Assembly: GCF_019219065.1 (NCBI RefSeq)
Contig: NZ_JAHUWK010000012.1
Location: 62,001 to 126,000, forward strand
Direction: 5' to 3'
From: Duganella sp. sic0402
GTDB lineage: Bacteria; Pseudomonadota; Gammaproteobacteria; Burkholderiales; Burkholderiaceae_D
Length of the DNA stretch: 64,000 nucleotides
Positions 35,496 through 46,101 of the stretch are shown in pieces (positions within the stretch are counted from its first letter, which is position 1; every line of letters starts with the position of its first letter). Under the pieces are notes generated by a model, which did no database searches, had not been told where the DNA came from, and saw nothing but the letters and a program-made list of their open reading frames with translations. The position numbers and the translations under genes are program-made.

Positions 35496-36530
35496 ATGAG
35501 CACTGCTGTCGTCGCGCCGGAAAACTGCGCCAACTGTGAAGCGCCGCTGAGCGGCCATTTCTGTTCCAACTGCGGTCAGGAGGCGGTGCTGCATCACGCC
35601 AGCACGCGCGAGTTCCTGCATGAATTCGTTGGCCACTATGTGGCGCTGGAGGGCAAGCTGTGGGGTTCGCTGGTGCGGCTGATGTTCCGTCCGGGCCTGC
35701 TGACCAATGAATACATGCGCGGCCGCCGGGTGCGCTTTGTACAGCCGCTGCGGCTGTACCTGTCGTTCAGCCTGCTGTTCTTCGTGCTGGTGAAATTCAG
35801 CGGCCACTCGACCAGCGAGGACGATCTTGATCAGGTGGAAGCACCGGCCGCCCAGGTGTCGGTGCTGAAGCAGGCCAGCAAGAAAATCGACCCGGAGGCT
35901 GCGGAAAGCGCCGCCGCCGCCGAGGCCGCGATAGCCCGGATGCAGCGCGAACAAAAGTCCAGTGTCAACGCGCATCCAGCGCCTGCCGCGCCGGCGCCGG
36001 CGGCGCCGGACAGTGTCGTCGAACCCGACGTCAAGGACAACTCACAGCGCAGGATGGCCAACGACCAGGTTGACCACTGGCTGGCCGATCGCGGCCTGGA
36101 CACACTGCGCCACAAGTGGAGCGCAATCAGCCATATGTCGAACGAGCAGCAGAAAGCGGCGCTGGAGACCGGCTTTTACCGCTATGCGCCGTACGCGATT
36201 TTCTGCCTGATGCCGTTCTTCGCGCTATATCTGAAAGTGCTTTACCTCGGTTCCGGCCGGCGTTTCGGCGAGCATGTGCTGTTCGCGCTGCATACCAACG
36301 CCTTCGCCTTCCTGATATTCACGCTGATGCTGGTGATCCCGGTCGGCTTCATCGATTTTCTGCTGTGGTGCTGGCTGCTGGGCTATCTGCCATGGGCGAT
36401 GCGGCGCGTGTATCACAGCAGCCGTGGCGGCACCTTCATGCGCTGGGCGGTGCTGATGTTCTTCTACAGTATCTCGGTGGCCGTGGCGCTGAGCTTCGCC
36501 GCCGCGCTGGGCGTGATCACCGCCCACTAG
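35496..36530 (+). CDS. DUF3667-type zinc-ribbon membrane protein
   Basis: The 344-aa protein opens with a zinc ribbon (CANC at 11-14 and CSNC near 24-27), followed by REFLHEFVGHYVALEGKLWG and LMFRPGLLTNEYMRGRRVRF, typical of DUF3667. One membrane segment near 85-100 is followed by a long Ala/Glu-rich cytoplasmic region (about 105-200) and then three to four helices (about 230-340). The function is unknown. It lies upstream of nadK but has its own leader and probably its own promoter. Confidence 0.78.
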   Translation: MSTAVVAPENCANCEAPLSGHFCSNCGQEAVLHHASTREFLHEFVGHYVALEGKLWGSLVRLMFRPGLLTNEYMRGRRVRFVQPLRLYLSFSLLFFVLVKFSGHSTSEDDLDQVEAPAAQVSVLKQASKKIDPEAAESAAAAEAAIARMQREQKSSVNAHPAPAAPAPAAPDSVVEPDVKDNSQRRMANDQVDHWLADRGLDTLRHKWSAISHMSNEQQKAALETGFYRYAPYAIFCLMPFFALYLKVLYLGSGRRFGEHVLFALHTNAFAFLIFTLMLVIPVGFIDFLLWCWLLGYLPWAMRRVYHSSRGGTFMRWAVLMFFYSISVAVALSFAAALGVITAH

Positions 36531-36653
36531 GGCGACGCTTGCATTAAATACTGTTTAAATGTACAGTGGCAAGGCCGGTAGGTGATGGCATGCGGCGGGT
36601 TTATGAGTTACCCTGCTGCGTGTTCCCGCCCCTAGCCTAAAGCCGAGATTTTT

Positions 36654-37562
36654 ATGACCGCCACGCACGCTGTTTTTCACACTATCGCACTGGTCGTGCG
36701 CCCGAATACCGACGGCATCGCCGAGTCGGTTGGCAGCGTGGTCGATTTCCTCACCCAGCGCGGCTGCGAGGTAGTGTTTGAAGAGCAGACCGCCGCCCAC
36801 CTGGGCATGCAGCTGGACGATGCGCGGGTGCTGAGCGCGGCAGCCATCGGCGCCGAATGCGACGCCGCCATCATCATGGGCGGCGACGGCACCATGCTCG
36901 GCATTGCGCGCCAGCTGGCACCGTTCGATGTGCCGCTGATCGGTATCAACCAGGGCCGGCTCGGCTTCATGACCGATATTCCATCCGATGGCATGCTGGA
37001 TGTGCTGGAACGCATCCTCGGCGGCAGCTTCAAGGCCGAGCGCCGCACGCTGCTGGAAGGGCGGGTGGTGCGCGCCGGCCAGACCATCCACGTCGGCATG
37101 GCGGTCAACGATGTGGTGGTGTCGCGCGGTACCGGCGCCGGTATGGCCGAGCTGCGCGTCGACGTCGACGGCCAGTTCATGTACAACCAGCGCTCCGACG
37201 GCCTGATCATCTCCACCCCGACCGGCTCCACCGCCTACGCGCTGTCGGCTGGCGGACCGCTGCTGCATCCGTCGCTGGGCGGCATCGTGCTGGTGCCGAT
37301 TGCGCCGCACGCGCTGTCCAACCGGCCGATCGTGCTGCCGGAATCCAGCGAGATCATTATTGAAATCGTGCGCGGGCGCGACATCAGCGTCAACTTCGAT
37401 ATGCAAACCTTTGCCAGCCTGCAGTCCCAGGACCGGATCGTGATCCAGCGCTCGCCGCATGCGATCACCTTCCTGCACCCGGACGGCTGGAGCTACTACC
37501 ACACCTTGCGTGAAAAACTGCACTGGAACGAGTATCCGTCCGGTGAGGGCAAGCTCAATTAA
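36654..37562 (+). CDS. nadK: NAD kinase
   Basis: The 302-aa protein phosphorylates NAD to NADP. The phosphate-binding [11 protein letters not shown] motif (about 78-88) and [10 protein letters not shown] (about 101-110) are followed by the second conserved element [20 protein letters not shown] (about 181-200). The length is normal. It is followed at 17 bp by recN, the usual order in Burkholderiales; the heat-shock repressor gene hrcA often found upstream is not present here. Confidence 0.96.
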   Translation: MTATHAVFHTIALVVRPNTDGIAESVGSVVDFLTQRGCEVVFEEQTAAHLGMQLDDARVLSAAAIGAECDAAIIMGGDGTMLGIARQLAPFDVPLIGINQGRLGFMTDIPSDGMLDVLERILGGSFKAERRTLLEGRVVRAGQTIHVGMAVNDVVVSRGTGAGMAELRVDVDGQFMYNQRSDGLIISTPTGSTAYALSAGGPLLHPSLGGIVLVPIAPHALSNRPIVLPESSEIIIEIVRGRDISVNFDMQTFASLQSQDRIVIQRSPHAITFLHPDGWSYYHTLREKLHWNEYPSGEGKLN

Positions 37563-37579
37563 CCACCCACCAGGCCTCC

Positions 37580-39232
37580 ATGCTGCGTACCCTGTCCATC
37601 CGTGATTTCGTTATTGTCGAGTCGATCGAACTGGAATTTTCCGCCGGTTTCACTGTGTTCACCGGCGAGACCGGGGCCGGCAAGTCGATCCTGATCGATG
37701 CGCTGACGCTGGCGCTGGGCGGACGCGGCGACGCCAGCGTGGTGCGCGAAGGTGCGGCCAAGGCAGACATCACGGCGGACTTCGCGGTCAGCGCGCAGGC
37801 GCGCGCCTGGCTGGTGGCGCATGAATTCGCGGTCGAGGAAGATGGCGCGCTGCTGCGCCGGGTGATCGACAACGCCGGCCGCAGCAAGGCCTATATCAAC
37901 GGCGTGGCGGCGACGGCGGCGCAGTTGCGCGAGCTGGGCGATCTGCTGGTGGATATTCACGGCCAGCACGCGCACCAGTCGCTGATGAAGACCGAGGCGC
38001 AGCGCGACCTGCTGGATGGCCAGGCCGGCGCGGATGCCCAGGCGCGCGCGGTGGCGGCGGCCTACAAGGCGTGGCGCGCACTGTCCAGGCAGCTGGAGGA
38101 GTTTGAAACCAATGCGGCCAATGTGCTCTACGAGCGCGAGCGGCTGGAGTGGCAGGTCAACGAGCTGGAAAAGCTGGCGGTCAAGCCGGGCGAATGGCTG
38201 GAGGTCAGCAACGAACAAAGCCGCTTGTCGCACGCAGCCAGTTTGCTGGAAGGCGCGCAGGAAGCGCTGGCGGTGATTTCGGAGGCGGAGGATCATCCGA
38301 TTCTGTCGCAGCTGTCGTCGCTGAACCAGAAGCTGGGCAAGCTGGCGGATATCGATAGCGGCTTGCAGCCGATTGTCGATCTGATCGAACCGGCGCGCAT
38401 CCAGTTGCAGGAGGCGGTGTATGCGCTCAACGATTATCTGGACCGGGTTGATCTCGACCCGTCGCGGCTGCGCACGGTGGAAGCGCGCATGGATGCGATC
38501 CATTCGGCGTCTCGCAAGTTCCGCGTGCCGGAGGAGCAGTTGCACGAGGAGCACGCCAGGCTGGCCACGCGCCTGTCGCAGCTGGCCGACGCCACCGATC
38601 TGGAGGGTTTGCGCAAGCAGGAGGAGAAGCTGAAGGCTGCCTACCTGGCCGAGGCGGGCAAGCTGTCCGCCACGCGCGTGCAAGCGGCTGCCGCGCTGGG
38701 CGATGCGGTCACCAAGGCGATGCAGGAACTGAATATGACGGGCGGCCGCTTCGAGGTCGCATTGCATGCCTGCGAGCCGGCGGCGTATGGCGTCGAGCAG
38801 GTGGAATTCCTGGTGGCTGGCCATGCCGGCGTAGCGGCGCGACCGCTGGCCAAGGTCGCCTCGGGCGGCGAGCTGGCGCGGATTTCGCTGGCGATCTCGG
38901 TGATCACTTCCAACGCCACCACGGTGCCGACCTTGATCTTCGACGAGGTCGACAGCGGCATCGGCGGCGGCGTGGCGGAAGTGGTGGGGCGTTTGCTGCG
39001 CCGTCTCGGCCAGGAGCGCCAGGTGCTGTGCGTGACCCACTTGCCGCAGGTGGCCAGCCAGGCCGGCCAGCACTTCCAGGTGGCCAAGGGCACGCTGGAC
39101 AATGGCAAGACCGCCTCGCGCATCGACGTGCTGGATGCCAAGTCGCGGGTGGAGGAAATCGCCCGCATGCTGGGCGGCCTGGAAATCACCGCCACCACCC
39201 GCAAACACGCCCGCGAACTGCTGGCTTCCTGA
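37580..39232 (+). CDS. recN: DNA repair protein RecN
   Basis: The 550-aa SMC-like ATPase acts in double-strand-break repair. It has Walker A FTGETGAGKSILIDALTLAL (about 29-48), VDIHGQHAHQSL (about 123-134), a central coiled-coil region (about 150-370), the ABC signature ASGGELARISLAI (about 428-440) and Walker B TLIFDEVDSGIGGG (about 450-463). The length is that of full RecN. It is probably co-transcribed with nadK. Confidence 0.96.
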   Translation: MLRTLSIRDFVIVESIELEFSAGFTVFTGETGAGKSILIDALTLALGGRGDASVVREGAAKADITADFAVSAQARAWLVAHEFAVEEDGALLRRVIDNAGRSKAYINGVAATAAQLRELGDLLVDIHGQHAHQSLMKTEAQRDLLDGQAGADAQARAVAAAYKAWRALSRQLEEFETNAANVLYERERLEWQVNELEKLAVKPGEWLEVSNEQSRLSHAASLLEGAQEALAVISEAEDHPILSQLSSLNQKLGKLADIDSGLQPIVDLIEPARIQLQEAVYALNDYLDRVDLDPSRLRTVEARMDAIHSASRKFRVPEEQLHEEHARLATRLSQLADATDLEGLRKQEEKLKAAYLAEAGKLSATRVQAAAALGDAVTKAMQELNMTGGRFEVALHACEPAAYGVEQVEFLVAGHAGVAARPLAKVASGGELARISLAISVITSNATTVPTLIFDEVDSGIGGGVAEVVGRLLRRLGQERQVLCVTHLPQVASQAGQHFQVAKGTLDNGKTASRIDVLDAKSRVEEIARMLGGLEITATTRKHARELLAS

Positions 39233-39350
39233 TATAGCTCGGTTCAAGACCGGAAAATTGGACGATTCTTATCCATTGCGGCCTGCGCTGCAGGCCGGCC
39301 TGTTGATTAAAATAGTAAGATAGCGGCTTACGGTAAAACCTAAGCCCTAC

Positions 39351-40460
39351 ATGACCTTCCAAAAAGAACCACCGCACAAGCACGGCGCCACCGGCCGCAG
39401 CGCCATCGTCCTGGTCAACCTGGGCACGCCGGACGCACCGACACGCTCCGCAGTCCGCCGCTACCTGAAAGAATTCCTGTCCGACCCGCGCGTGGTCGAG
39501 ATTCCGCGCGCCGTCTGGTGGTTCATCCTGAACCTGATCATCCTGCCGTTCCGCTCCGGCCAGTCGGCCAAGAAATACGCGTCGATCTGGACCCGTGAAG
39601 GCTCGCCGCTGCGCACCCATACCGCCGCTCAGGCGCTGGGCCTGCGCGCCGCCCTCGGCGAACGCGGCCACGAAGACCTGACCGTCGCCATGGCCATGCG
39701 CTACGGTTCACCGTCGCTGCCTGAAGTGCTGGACAAGCTGAAAGCCGACGGCGCCGGCCGCATCCTGCTGCTGCCCGCCTATCCGCAATATTCCGGCACC
39801 ACCACCGGTTCGATCTACGACGCCGTGTTCCAGCACTACGGCAGCGTGCGCAACATCCCGGAACTGCGCTTCGTGCGCAACTACCACGACCACGAAGGCT
39901 ATATCCGCGCCTTGCAGCAGTCGGTGCTGAATCACTGGGAGCAGCACGGCAAGCCGGAAAAGCTGGTGATGTCCTTCCACGGCGTGCCCAAGCGCACGCT
40001 GATGCTGGGCGACCCCTACCACTGCGAATGCCTGAAGACCGCGCGCCTGCTGGCCGCCGCCCTCAAACTGGCGCCGGAACAGTACCTCGTCACCTTCCAG
40101 TCGCGCTTCGGCAAGGCTGAATGGCTGCAGCCGTACACCGCGCCGAGCGTGGCGCAGCTGGCGCGCGACGGCGTGCGCAAGCTGGACGTGATCTGCCCCG
40201 GCTTTATCAGCGACTGCCTGGAGACGCTGGAAGAAATCGCCATGGAGGTGCGCCACGATTTCGAAAGCAATGGCGGCAAAGAGTTCCATTACATCCCGTG
40301 CCTGAACGACTCGCCGGCCTGGATCGCCGCGCTGGCGGAAATCGGCGAACAGCACATCATCGGCTGGCCCACCCAGCTGCCGCCGGCAGAGCGCGAACTG
40401 CTGAAAAAACAGGCGGAAGCCGGCCGCGCAGCCGCGCTGGCGCTGGGCGCCGCCGACTGA
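39351..40460 (+). CDS. hemH: Ferrochelatase
   Basis: The 369-aa protein inserts iron into protoporphyrin IX as the last step of heme synthesis. The N-terminal VLVNLGTPDAPTRSAVRRYL (about 22-41), the catalytic His in MSFHGVPKR (about 205-213) and the Glu in CPGFISDCLETLEEI (about 282-296) are all conserved. A GC-rich inverted repeat (CGGCCTGC...GCAGGCCG, about 39280-39297) lies upstream. The usual genomic position before grpE-dnaK is kept. Confidence 0.96.
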   Translation: MTFQKEPPHKHGATGRSAIVLVNLGTPDAPTRSAVRRYLKEFLSDPRVVEIPRAVWWFILNLIILPFRSGQSAKKYASIWTREGSPLRTHTAAQALGLRAALGERGHEDLTVAMAMRYGSPSLPEVLDKLKADGAGRILLLPAYPQYSGTTTGSIYDAVFQHYGSVRNIPELRFVRNYHDHEGYIRALQQSVLNHWEQHGKPEKLVMSFHGVPKRTLMLGDPYHCECLKTARLLAAALKLAPEQYLVTFQSRFGKAEWLQPYTAPSVAQLARDGVRKLDVICPGFISDCLETLEEIAMEVRHDFESNGGKEFHYIPCLNDSPAWIAALAEIGEQHIIGWPTQLPPAERELLKKQAEAGRAAALALGAAD

Positions 40461-40587
40461 AAAGCAACAATCCCGCCACATCCACACCGTCACCCGATAA
40501 TCAGCACTTGCGGGTGACGAGTGCCAGCCTGTTAAAATAGCCGCCTGATGCAAGCTTAACGTTGTCGAAATGGCAGGCAAGAAAACC

Positions 40588-40615
40588 CTTGAAAACGTAG
40601 GTTATTGCCCCATTT
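40588..40615 (+). promoter_or_regulatory. Sigma-32 heat-shock promoter of grpE-dnaK
   Basis: CTTGAA (40588-40593), a 14-bp spacer and CCCCATTT (40608-40615) match the sigma-32 consensus exactly. It lies 58 bp before the grpE start. Confidence 0.88.
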
Positions 40616-40672
40616 GCTGCTACAGCGGTAACAAAAGTAATGTCAAACAAATACGATTGTAGGAGTCTCTAG

Positions 40673-41224
40673 ATGCAAGATCAGGAAAATCAAGCCGTAC
40701 CACCTAATCCAGAGGCGGCTGAAGCCGCTGCGTCGGCCCCACCATCGACCCCGGAAGCAGGCCTGTCTCCACTGGAGCAGCAACTGGCCGACACCGAAGC
40801 CAAACTGGCTGAAATGCACGATGCTTTCATGCGCGCCAAAGCCGACGGTGAAAACATCCGCCGCCGCGCCCAGGAAGATGTCGCCAAGGCGCATAAATTC
40901 GCCGTGGAGAGCTTTGCCGAAGCCATGGTGCCGGTCAAGGACAGCCTGGAAATGGCGCTGAAAGTTGAGGCGCCAACGGTCGAATCGCTGAAGGAAGGCG
41001 TCGAAATGACGCTGAAGCAACTGTCCTCGGCCTTTGAACGCAACCGCCTGATCGCCATCGAACCGGCGCAAGGCGAGAAGCTGGACCCGAACAAGCACCA
41101 GGCAGTTGCCGTAGTGCCGGCCGAGCAGGAAGCCAACACGGTCGTCTCGGTGCTGCAAAAAGGCTATATGATCGCCGACCGCCTGCTGCGTCCGGCCATC
41201 GTCACCGCAGCGCAGGCTAAATAA
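40673..41224 (+). CDS. grpE: Nucleotide exchange factor GrpE
   Basis: The 183-aa co-chaperone releases ADP from DnaK. An N-terminal acidic/Ala-rich tail leads to the coiled-coil helix ([20 protein letters not shown], about 39-58, with [18 protein letters not shown]). The C-terminal beta domain has [20 protein letters not shown] (about 141-160) and [20 protein letters not shown], the GrpE signature. TAGGAGTCTCTAG precedes the ATG. It is the first gene of the heat-shock unit. Confidence 0.96.
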   Translation: MQDQENQAVPPNPEAAEAAASAPPSTPEAGLSPLEQQLADTEAKLAEMHDAFMRAKADGENIRRRAQEDVAKAHKFAVESFAEAMVPVKDSLEMALKVEAPTVESLKEGVEMTLKQLSSAFERNRLIAIEPAQGEKLDPNKHQAVAVVPAEQEANTVVSVLQKGYMIADRLLRPAIVTAAQAK

Positions 41225-41230
41225 AATTTT

Positions 41231-41263
41231 AAGCTCTTGAAAAGACAGAGCTTTTCCACATAT
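41231..41263 (+). promoter_or_regulatory. Second sigma-32-like promoter overlapping a hairpin before dnaK
   Basis: CTTGAA (41236-41241), a 14-bp spacer and CCACATAT (41256-41263) match sigma-32 at all but one base. The same stretch forms a 7-bp hairpin (AAGCTCT/AGAGCTT, 41231-41253) with a short T run, so it may also act as a weak terminator between grpE and dnaK. Confidence 0.6.
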
Positions 41264-41302
41264 TAGTACCATCTGAACTTTAGCAAATTAAGGAAGAAAA
41301 TC

Positions 41303-43243
41303 ATGGGTAGAATTATCGGTATCGATCTGGGAACCACGAATTCCTGCGTTTCCGTCATGGAAAACGGTCAGCCAAAGGTAATCGAAAACGCCGAAGGCGC
41401 ACGTACGACGCCATCGATCATTGCTTACCAAGAAGATGGTGAAATCCTGGTGGGCGCGCCGGCAAAACGCCAGGCCGTGACCAATCCTAAAAACACCCTG
41501 TTCGCTGTGAAACGCCTGATCGGTCGTAAATTCGACGAGAAGGAAGTGCAGAAGGACATCGGCCTGATGCCTTACACGATCACCAAAGCCGACAACGGCG
41601 ATGCGTGGATCGGCGTGCGCGACAAGAAACTGGCCCCGCCACAAATCTCGGCGGAAGTGCTGCGCAAGATGAAGAAAACCGCCGAAGACTACCTGGGTGA
41701 AGAAGTCACCGAGGCCGTCATCACCGTACCGGCCTACTTCAACGACTCGCAGCGTCAGGCGACCAAGGACGCCGGCCGTATCGCTGGCCTGGACGTCAAA
41801 CGCATCATCAACGAACCTACCGCAGCTGCGCTGGCGTTCGGCCTGGACAAGACCGAAAAGGGCGACCGCAAGATCGCCGTGTACGACTTGGGCGGCGGTA
41901 CCTTCGACGTATCGATCATTGAAATCGCCGACGTGGATGGCGAGAAGCAGTTTGAAGTGCTGTCGACCAACGGCGACACCTTCCTGGGCGGCGAAGACTT
42001 CGACCAGCGCGTGATCGACTACATCATTGAAGAGTTCAAGAAGATCAACGGCCTGGACCTGAAAAAAGATCCGATCGCCCTGCAGCGCATCAAGGCTTCG
42101 GCCGAGCGCGCGAAGATCGAACTGTCGTCGTCGCAACAGACCGAAATCAACGAGCCGTACATCGCCATGGCGAACGGCGCGCCGGTCCACCTGACGCTGA
42201 AAATGACCCGCGCCAAGCTGGAATCGCTGGTGGAAGAGCTGATCATCGCGACCATCGAGCCATGCAAAACCGCGATCAAGGATGCGGGCGTTAAAGTTTC
42301 GGACATCGACGACATCATCCTGGTCGGCGGCATGACCCGTATGCCTAAGGTGCAGGAAAAGGTCAAAGAGTTCTTCGGCAAAGATCCACGTAAAGACGTG
42401 AATCCGGACGAAGCGGTGGCTGTTGGCGCGGCGATTCAAGGTTCGGTGCTGTCGGGCGAACGCAAAGACCTGCTGCTGCTGGACGTGACCCCGCTGTCGC
42501 TGGGTATCGAAACCCTGGGCGGCGTGATGACCAAGATGATTCACAAGAACACCACGATTCCTACCAAGTTCTCGCAAGTGTTCTCGACCGCTGACGACAA
42601 CCAGCCTGCGGTGACCATCAAGGTCTACCAGGGTGAGCGCGAAATCGCCGCCGGCAACAAAGGCCTGGGCGAGTTCAATCTGGAAGGCATCCCGCCAGCA
42701 GCACGCGGCACGCCACAGATCGAAGTGACCTTCGACATCGACGCCAACGGCATTCTGCACGTCGGCGCGAAAGACAAGGCTACCGGCAAAGAGAACAAGA
42801 TCACGATCAAGGCCAACTCCGGCCTGACCGAAGCGGAAATCCAGAAAATGGTGAAAGACGCTGAAGTCAACGCCGAAGAAGACAAGAAAGTGAAGGAACT
42901 GGCTGAGTCGCGCAACCAGGCTGACGCGCTGGTCCACTCGACCCGCAAGTCGCTGACCGAATACGGCGACAAGCTGGAAGCCGGCGAGAAAGAGAAGATC
43001 GAAGCTGCGATCGGCGATCTGGAAGCCTCGATCAAATCGGGCGACAAGGCCGAGATCGACGCCAAGGTAGCCGCGCTGTCGACCGCTTCGCAGAAGCTGG
43101 GCGAGAAGATGTACGCTGACATGCAAGCGCAGCAAGCTGCTGGCGGCGGTGCTGAAGGCGGCGCGCAGCCAGGCGCCGAGCAAGCCAAGCCACAGGACGA
43201 CGTGGTGGACGCGGACTTCAAAGAAGTCAAAGACAGCAAGTAA
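41303..43243 (+). CDS. dnaK: Chaperone DnaK (Hsp70)
   Basis: The 646-aa protein has full-length Hsp70 architecture. The ATPase domain starts [20 protein letters not shown] and contains [20 protein letters not shown] and [16 protein letters not shown]. The linker [19 protein letters not shown] (about 391-409) leads to the substrate-binding domain, then a helical lid and a Gly/Ala/Gln-rich tail ending [15 protein letters not shown], close to the conserved EEVKD-like terminus. TTAAGGAAGAAAATC precedes the ATG. Confidence 0.98.
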   Translation: MGRIIGIDLGTTNSCVSVMENGQPKVIENAEGARTTPSIIAYQEDGEILVGAPAKRQAVTNPKNTLFAVKRLIGRKFDEKEVQKDIGLMPYTITKADNGDAWIGVRDKKLAPPQISAEVLRKMKKTAEDYLGEEVTEAVITVPAYFNDSQRQATKDAGRIAGLDVKRIINEPTAAALAFGLDKTEKGDRKIAVYDLGGGTFDVSIIEIADVDGEKQFEVLSTNGDTFLGGEDFDQRVIDYIIEEFKKINGLDLKKDPIALQRIKASAERAKIELSSSQQTEINEPYIAMANGAPVHLTLKMTRAKLESLVEELIIATIEPCKTAIKDAGVKVSDIDDIILVGGMTRMPKVQEKVKEFFGKDPRKDVNPDEAVAVGAAIQGSVLSGERKDLLLLDVTPLSLGIETLGGVMTKMIHKNTTIPTKFSQVFSTADDNQPAVTIKVYQGEREIAAGNKGLGEFNLEGIPPAARGTPQIEVTFDIDANGILHVGAKDKATGKENKITIKANSGLTEAEIQKMVKDAEVNAEEDKKVKELAESRNQADALVHSTRKSLTEYGDKLEAGEKEKIEAAIGDLEASIKSGDKAEIDAKVAALSTASQKLGEKMYADMQAQQAAGGGAEGGAQPGAEQAKPQDDVVDADFKEVKDSK

Positions 43244-43273
43244 TACCCGTCCCCGCGCAAGCGGGTGACGCAC

Positions 43274-43310
43274 GCCGAGTCGTGTGGCAACGCCGCCGGC
43301 TCGGCTTTTT
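43274..43310 (+). terminator. Hairpin and T run between dnaK and dnaJ
   Basis: GCCGAG (43274-43279) pairs with CTCGGC (43300-43305), followed by TTTTT. It is probably a partial terminator that lowers dnaJ expression relative to dnaK. Confidence 0.65.
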
Positions 43311-43350
43311 CGCATAAATCAGTACAGAATATAAGCAGGATTCCGACACT

Positions 43351-44472
43351 ATGGCAAAGCGTGATTTCTACGAAGTACTCGGGGTCGCCAAGAGCGCAAC
43401 CGAAGACGAGATCAAGAAGGCCTATCGCAAACTGGCTATGAAGTACCACCCGGACCGCAACCCGGATAGCAAGGATGCGGAAGAGAAATTCAAGGAAGTC
43501 AAAGAAGCCTACGAGATGCTGACCACGCCGGACAAGCGCGAGGCGTATGACCGCTATGGCCACGCCGGCGTTGATCCAAACGCGGGCGGCGGCGGTTTCG
43601 GTGGCGCGGGCGGTTTCGGCGACGCCTTTGGCGACATCTTCGGCGATATCTTTGGCGGTGGCCGCGGCCGCAGCCAGGGCCCGCAGGTGTACCGCGGCGC
43701 CGACTTGCGCTACAACCTGGAAATCACGCTGGAACAGGCGGCGCACGGCTTCGATACCACCATCCGCGTGCCGTCGTGGGACAAGTGCGACACCTGCCAC
43801 GGTTCCGGCGCCAAGCCAGGCACCTCGCCGGTGACCTGCTCGACGTGCGCCGGCCATGGCCAGGTGCGCATGCAGCAGGGCTTCTTCAGCATCCAGCAGA
43901 CCTGCCCGAAATGCCACGGCACCGGCAAGATCATCCCTGAGCCATGCGCAGCCTGCTCGGGCCAGGGCCGCATCAAACGCAACAAAACGCTGGAAGTGAA
44001 GATCCCGGTCGGCATCGACAACGGCATGCGTATCCGCTCGTCCGGCAACGGCGAACCGGGCACCAACGGCGGGCCATCGGGCGACCTGTATGTGGAAATC
44101 CACATCAAGCCGCACCAGGTGTTCCAGCGCGAAGGCGACGACCTGCATTGCGAAATGCCGATTTCGTTCGCCAAGGCGGCCTTGGGCGGCGAAATCGAAG
44201 TGCCGACCTTGTCTGGTAAAGTAGCGTTTACGATCCCCGAAGGCACCCAGTCGGGCAAGACCTTCCGCCTCAAGGGCAAGGGCATCAAGGGCGTGCGTTC
44301 CGGTTTCGCGGGCGATCTGTTCTGCCACGTTGCAGTGGAAACGCCGGTCAAGCTGACCGACAAGCAGAAAGACCTGCTGCGTGAGTTCGAGAAATCGACC
44401 ACCGAGGGCGGCAACAAGCACAGCCCGCAAACGAAAACCTGGCGCGACAAAGTGAAGGACTTTTTTGAGTAA
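43351..44472 (+). CDS. dnaJ: Chaperone DnaJ (Hsp40)
   Basis: The 373-aa type I Hsp40 stimulates DnaK ATPase. J domain at 1-70 with [20 protein letters not shown] carrying HPD; Gly/Phe-rich linker (about 75-110); four CxxCxGxG zinc repeats ([32 protein letters not shown], about 148-210); then C-terminal substrate domains. All elements are intact. It lies about 107 bp after dnaK. Confidence 0.98.
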   Translation: MAKRDFYEVLGVAKSATEDEIKKAYRKLAMKYHPDRNPDSKDAEEKFKEVKEAYEMLTTPDKREAYDRYGHAGVDPNAGGGGFGGAGGFGDAFGDIFGDIFGGGRGRSQGPQVYRGADLRYNLEITLEQAAHGFDTTIRVPSWDKCDTCHGSGAKPGTSPVTCSTCAGHGQVRMQQGFFSIQQTCPKCHGTGKIIPEPCAACSGQGRIKRNKTLEVKIPVGIDNGMRIRSSGNGEPGTNGGPSGDLYVEIHIKPHQVFQREGDDLHCEMPISFAKAALGGEIEVPTLSGKVAFTIPEGTQSGKTFRLKGKGIKGVRSGFAGDLFCHVAVETPVKLTDKQKDLLREFEKSTTEGGNKHSPQTKTWRDKVKDFFE

Positions 44473-44501
44473 TCGCTTTGTAACGCTGGATCGGTAGTAT
44501 C

Positions 44502-44548
44502 AAGACCGCCGCGCTGCCTTCTTTTGAGGCAGACCGGCGGTCTCTTTA
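44502..44548 (+). terminator. Hairpin after dnaJ
   Basis: AAGACCGCC (44502-44510) pairs with GGCGGTCT (44536-44543), with a nested CTGCCT/AGGCAG stem (44514-44519, 44527-44532) and CTTT after it. The T run is short, so termination may be inefficient. Confidence 0.6.
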
Positions 44549-44565
44549 TGTACGAGAGGAGTATC

Positions 44566-45237
44566 ATGGAAAGTCTGAAAAACAGCGTATCGCCACTGCG
44601 TCACCTGCTGGAGAACAACCGCAACTGGGCGGCGTCGGAAGTCGAGCGCGACCCCGAGTTCTTCCAACGGCTGGCCAACCAGGCCGCGCCGGAATACCTG
44701 TGGATCGGTTGCTCGGACAGCCGCGTCCCGGCGAATGAGCTGCTGGGCCTGGCGCCGGGCGACGTGTTCGTTCACCGCAATATCGCCAACGTGGTGGTGC
44801 ATTCGGACCTGAACTGCCTGTCGGTATTGCAGTTTGCGGTGGAAGTGCTGAAGGTCAAGCACGTGATCATCGTCGGCCACTATGGCTGCAAGGGCGTGCA
44901 CGCAGCCATGACGGGCACCCGCGTCGGCCTGGTCGACAACTGGCTGCGCCACGTCACCGACGTGCACCAGAAGCACGAGCGCTACATGGGCACCGTGGTC
45001 AACGAGCAGAAACGCTCGGAGCGCCTGGTGGAACTGAACGTGGTGGAACAGGTGTCCAACGTGGTGCAAACCACCATCGTGCGCGACGCCTGGGACCGCG
45101 GCCAGGAACTGACGGTGCACGGCTGGGTCTACGGCATCAACGACGGCAAGCTGCAGGACATGGGCATCGCCGTCAGCGCGCTGGACCAGTTGGCGTCCGC
45201 CGTGCAGCAACGCCTGGCGAAGTACGAAACTGTCTGA
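44566..45237 (+). CDS. can: Beta-carbonic anhydrase
   Basis: The 223-aa protein interconverts CO2 and bicarbonate. The chosen ATG at 44566 has AGAGGAGTATC upstream; longer in-frame starts overlap the terminator hairpin. Zinc ligands Cys and Asp are in WIGCSDSRVPANELLG (about 47-62), and His and Cys in IIVGHYGCKGVHAAM (about 101-115). HRNIANVVVHSD is also typical. Length and motifs fit the Can/type II group of proteobacteria. Confidence 0.94.
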   Translation: MESLKNSVSPLRHLLENNRNWAASEVERDPEFFQRLANQAAPEYLWIGCSDSRVPANELLGLAPGDVFVHRNIANVVVHSDLNCLSVLQFAVEVLKVKHVIIVGHYGCKGVHAAMTGTRVGLVDNWLRHVTDVHQKHERYMGTVVNEQKRSERLVELNVVEQVSNVVQTTIVRDAWDRGQELTVHGWVYGINDGKLQDMGIAVSALDQLASAVQQRLAKYETV

Positions 45238-45243
45238 TCCGGC

Positions 45244-46101
45244 TTAAGCGCCGGGCGCCGCCGCCAGGCGCCGCGCCGCCTGTACTGGCGGCGTGTCGCC
45301 CAGCGGTGCCAGCGCGGCGGCGCGCGCCAGCAGGCGCACCAGCGTGGCCTCGCCAAAGCGCAGGCCCTGGCCGCGCAATTGCGGCAGTGAGCGCACCGGT
45401 TCCGGTGTGATCGCCACAGCAGCGCGCACCAGCAGCCGTTGCAGCCAGCGCAGCGGCACGGGCAAAATTTTTGCCTGCGCCATGATGCGCATGAAATCGG
45501 CAAGGATGTCCGATCCTTCCAGTCCTGGCGCGGTGGCCGCCAGCAGGCTTTCCCATTCCGCCCACGAGCGCGGCGCACCAATGGCGCCATACAGCTGGGC
45601 CGACGATGCGCCTTCCGCGAACGACGCGTCTTTTTCTTCGCGCGACAAATGCTGCGCATAGCAGTGATACGCCTCGGTAAAGCCGAAGGCGGCGGTGGCG
45701 TGCACCCAGTCCAGCAGGCGCGGATCGTTGGCGTGGTAGGCCGTGCCGTCCGGCGTCTCGCCCTGCACATGGCCGTGCATGCGCACCACGTGGCCGATCA
45801 GCTTCTCGGCCGCCGAGCGCGGGCCGTAGACCGTCATCATGGCGGCAAAGCCGGTGCGCTTGAGCCGCGTCTGCGGATCGCGCTGGAAGCTGCTGTGGTC
45901 CCATACGCCGGTGCGCACCGACGGCTCGGCCAGTTCCAGCAGCACCGCTGTGACGCCGCCGACGAACAAGGCAATCGGATTCGCGAAGATCCTCCACGAG
46001 ACCCCATCCGCAGGCGACAGGGCGGGCTCGCCCGCTGGCTGGCTGAAGTCGAAGGCCATGCCGGCGGGCGGCTTCATCAAGTCTTGGATGGCACTCAGCA
46101 T
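45244..46101 (-). CDS. DUF2236 / MpaB-type oxygenase-like protein
   Basis: The 285-aa protein starts at ATG 46101 (GAGGAGCTGCCG upstream); the open frame extends much farther on the minus strand but only as antisense of the next two genes. Family signs are a helical fold with WRIFANPIALFVGGVTAVLL (about 36-55), the conserved D-H-S/R-rich element VWDHSSFQRDPQTRLKRTGF (about 66-85) and EKLIGHVVRMHGHVQGETPD (about 99-118) with the His-rich heme/metal site. Members (oxygenase MpaB family, latex-clearing relatives) are poorly characterised. Confidence 0.82.
   Translation of the reverse strand: MLSAIQDLMKPPAGMAFDFSQPAGEPALSPADGVSWRIFANPIALFVGGVTAVLLELAEPSVRTGVWDHSSFQRDPQTRLKRTGFAAMMTVYGPRSAAEKLIGHVVRMHGHVQGETPDGTAYHANDPRLLDWVHATAAFGFTEAYHCYAQHLSREEKDASFAEGASSAQLYGAIGAPRSWAEWESLLAATAPGLEGSDILADFMRIMAQAKILPVPLRWLQRLLVRAAVAITPEPVRSLPQLRGQGLRFGEATLVRLLARAAALAPLGDTPPVQAARRLAAAPGA

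Noticed and set aside
41288-43315. Very long antisense open frame opposite dnaK
   Set aside because: It is a product of the high-GC codon pattern of dnaK; no ribosome site and low-complexity His/Gln/Arg-rich translation.
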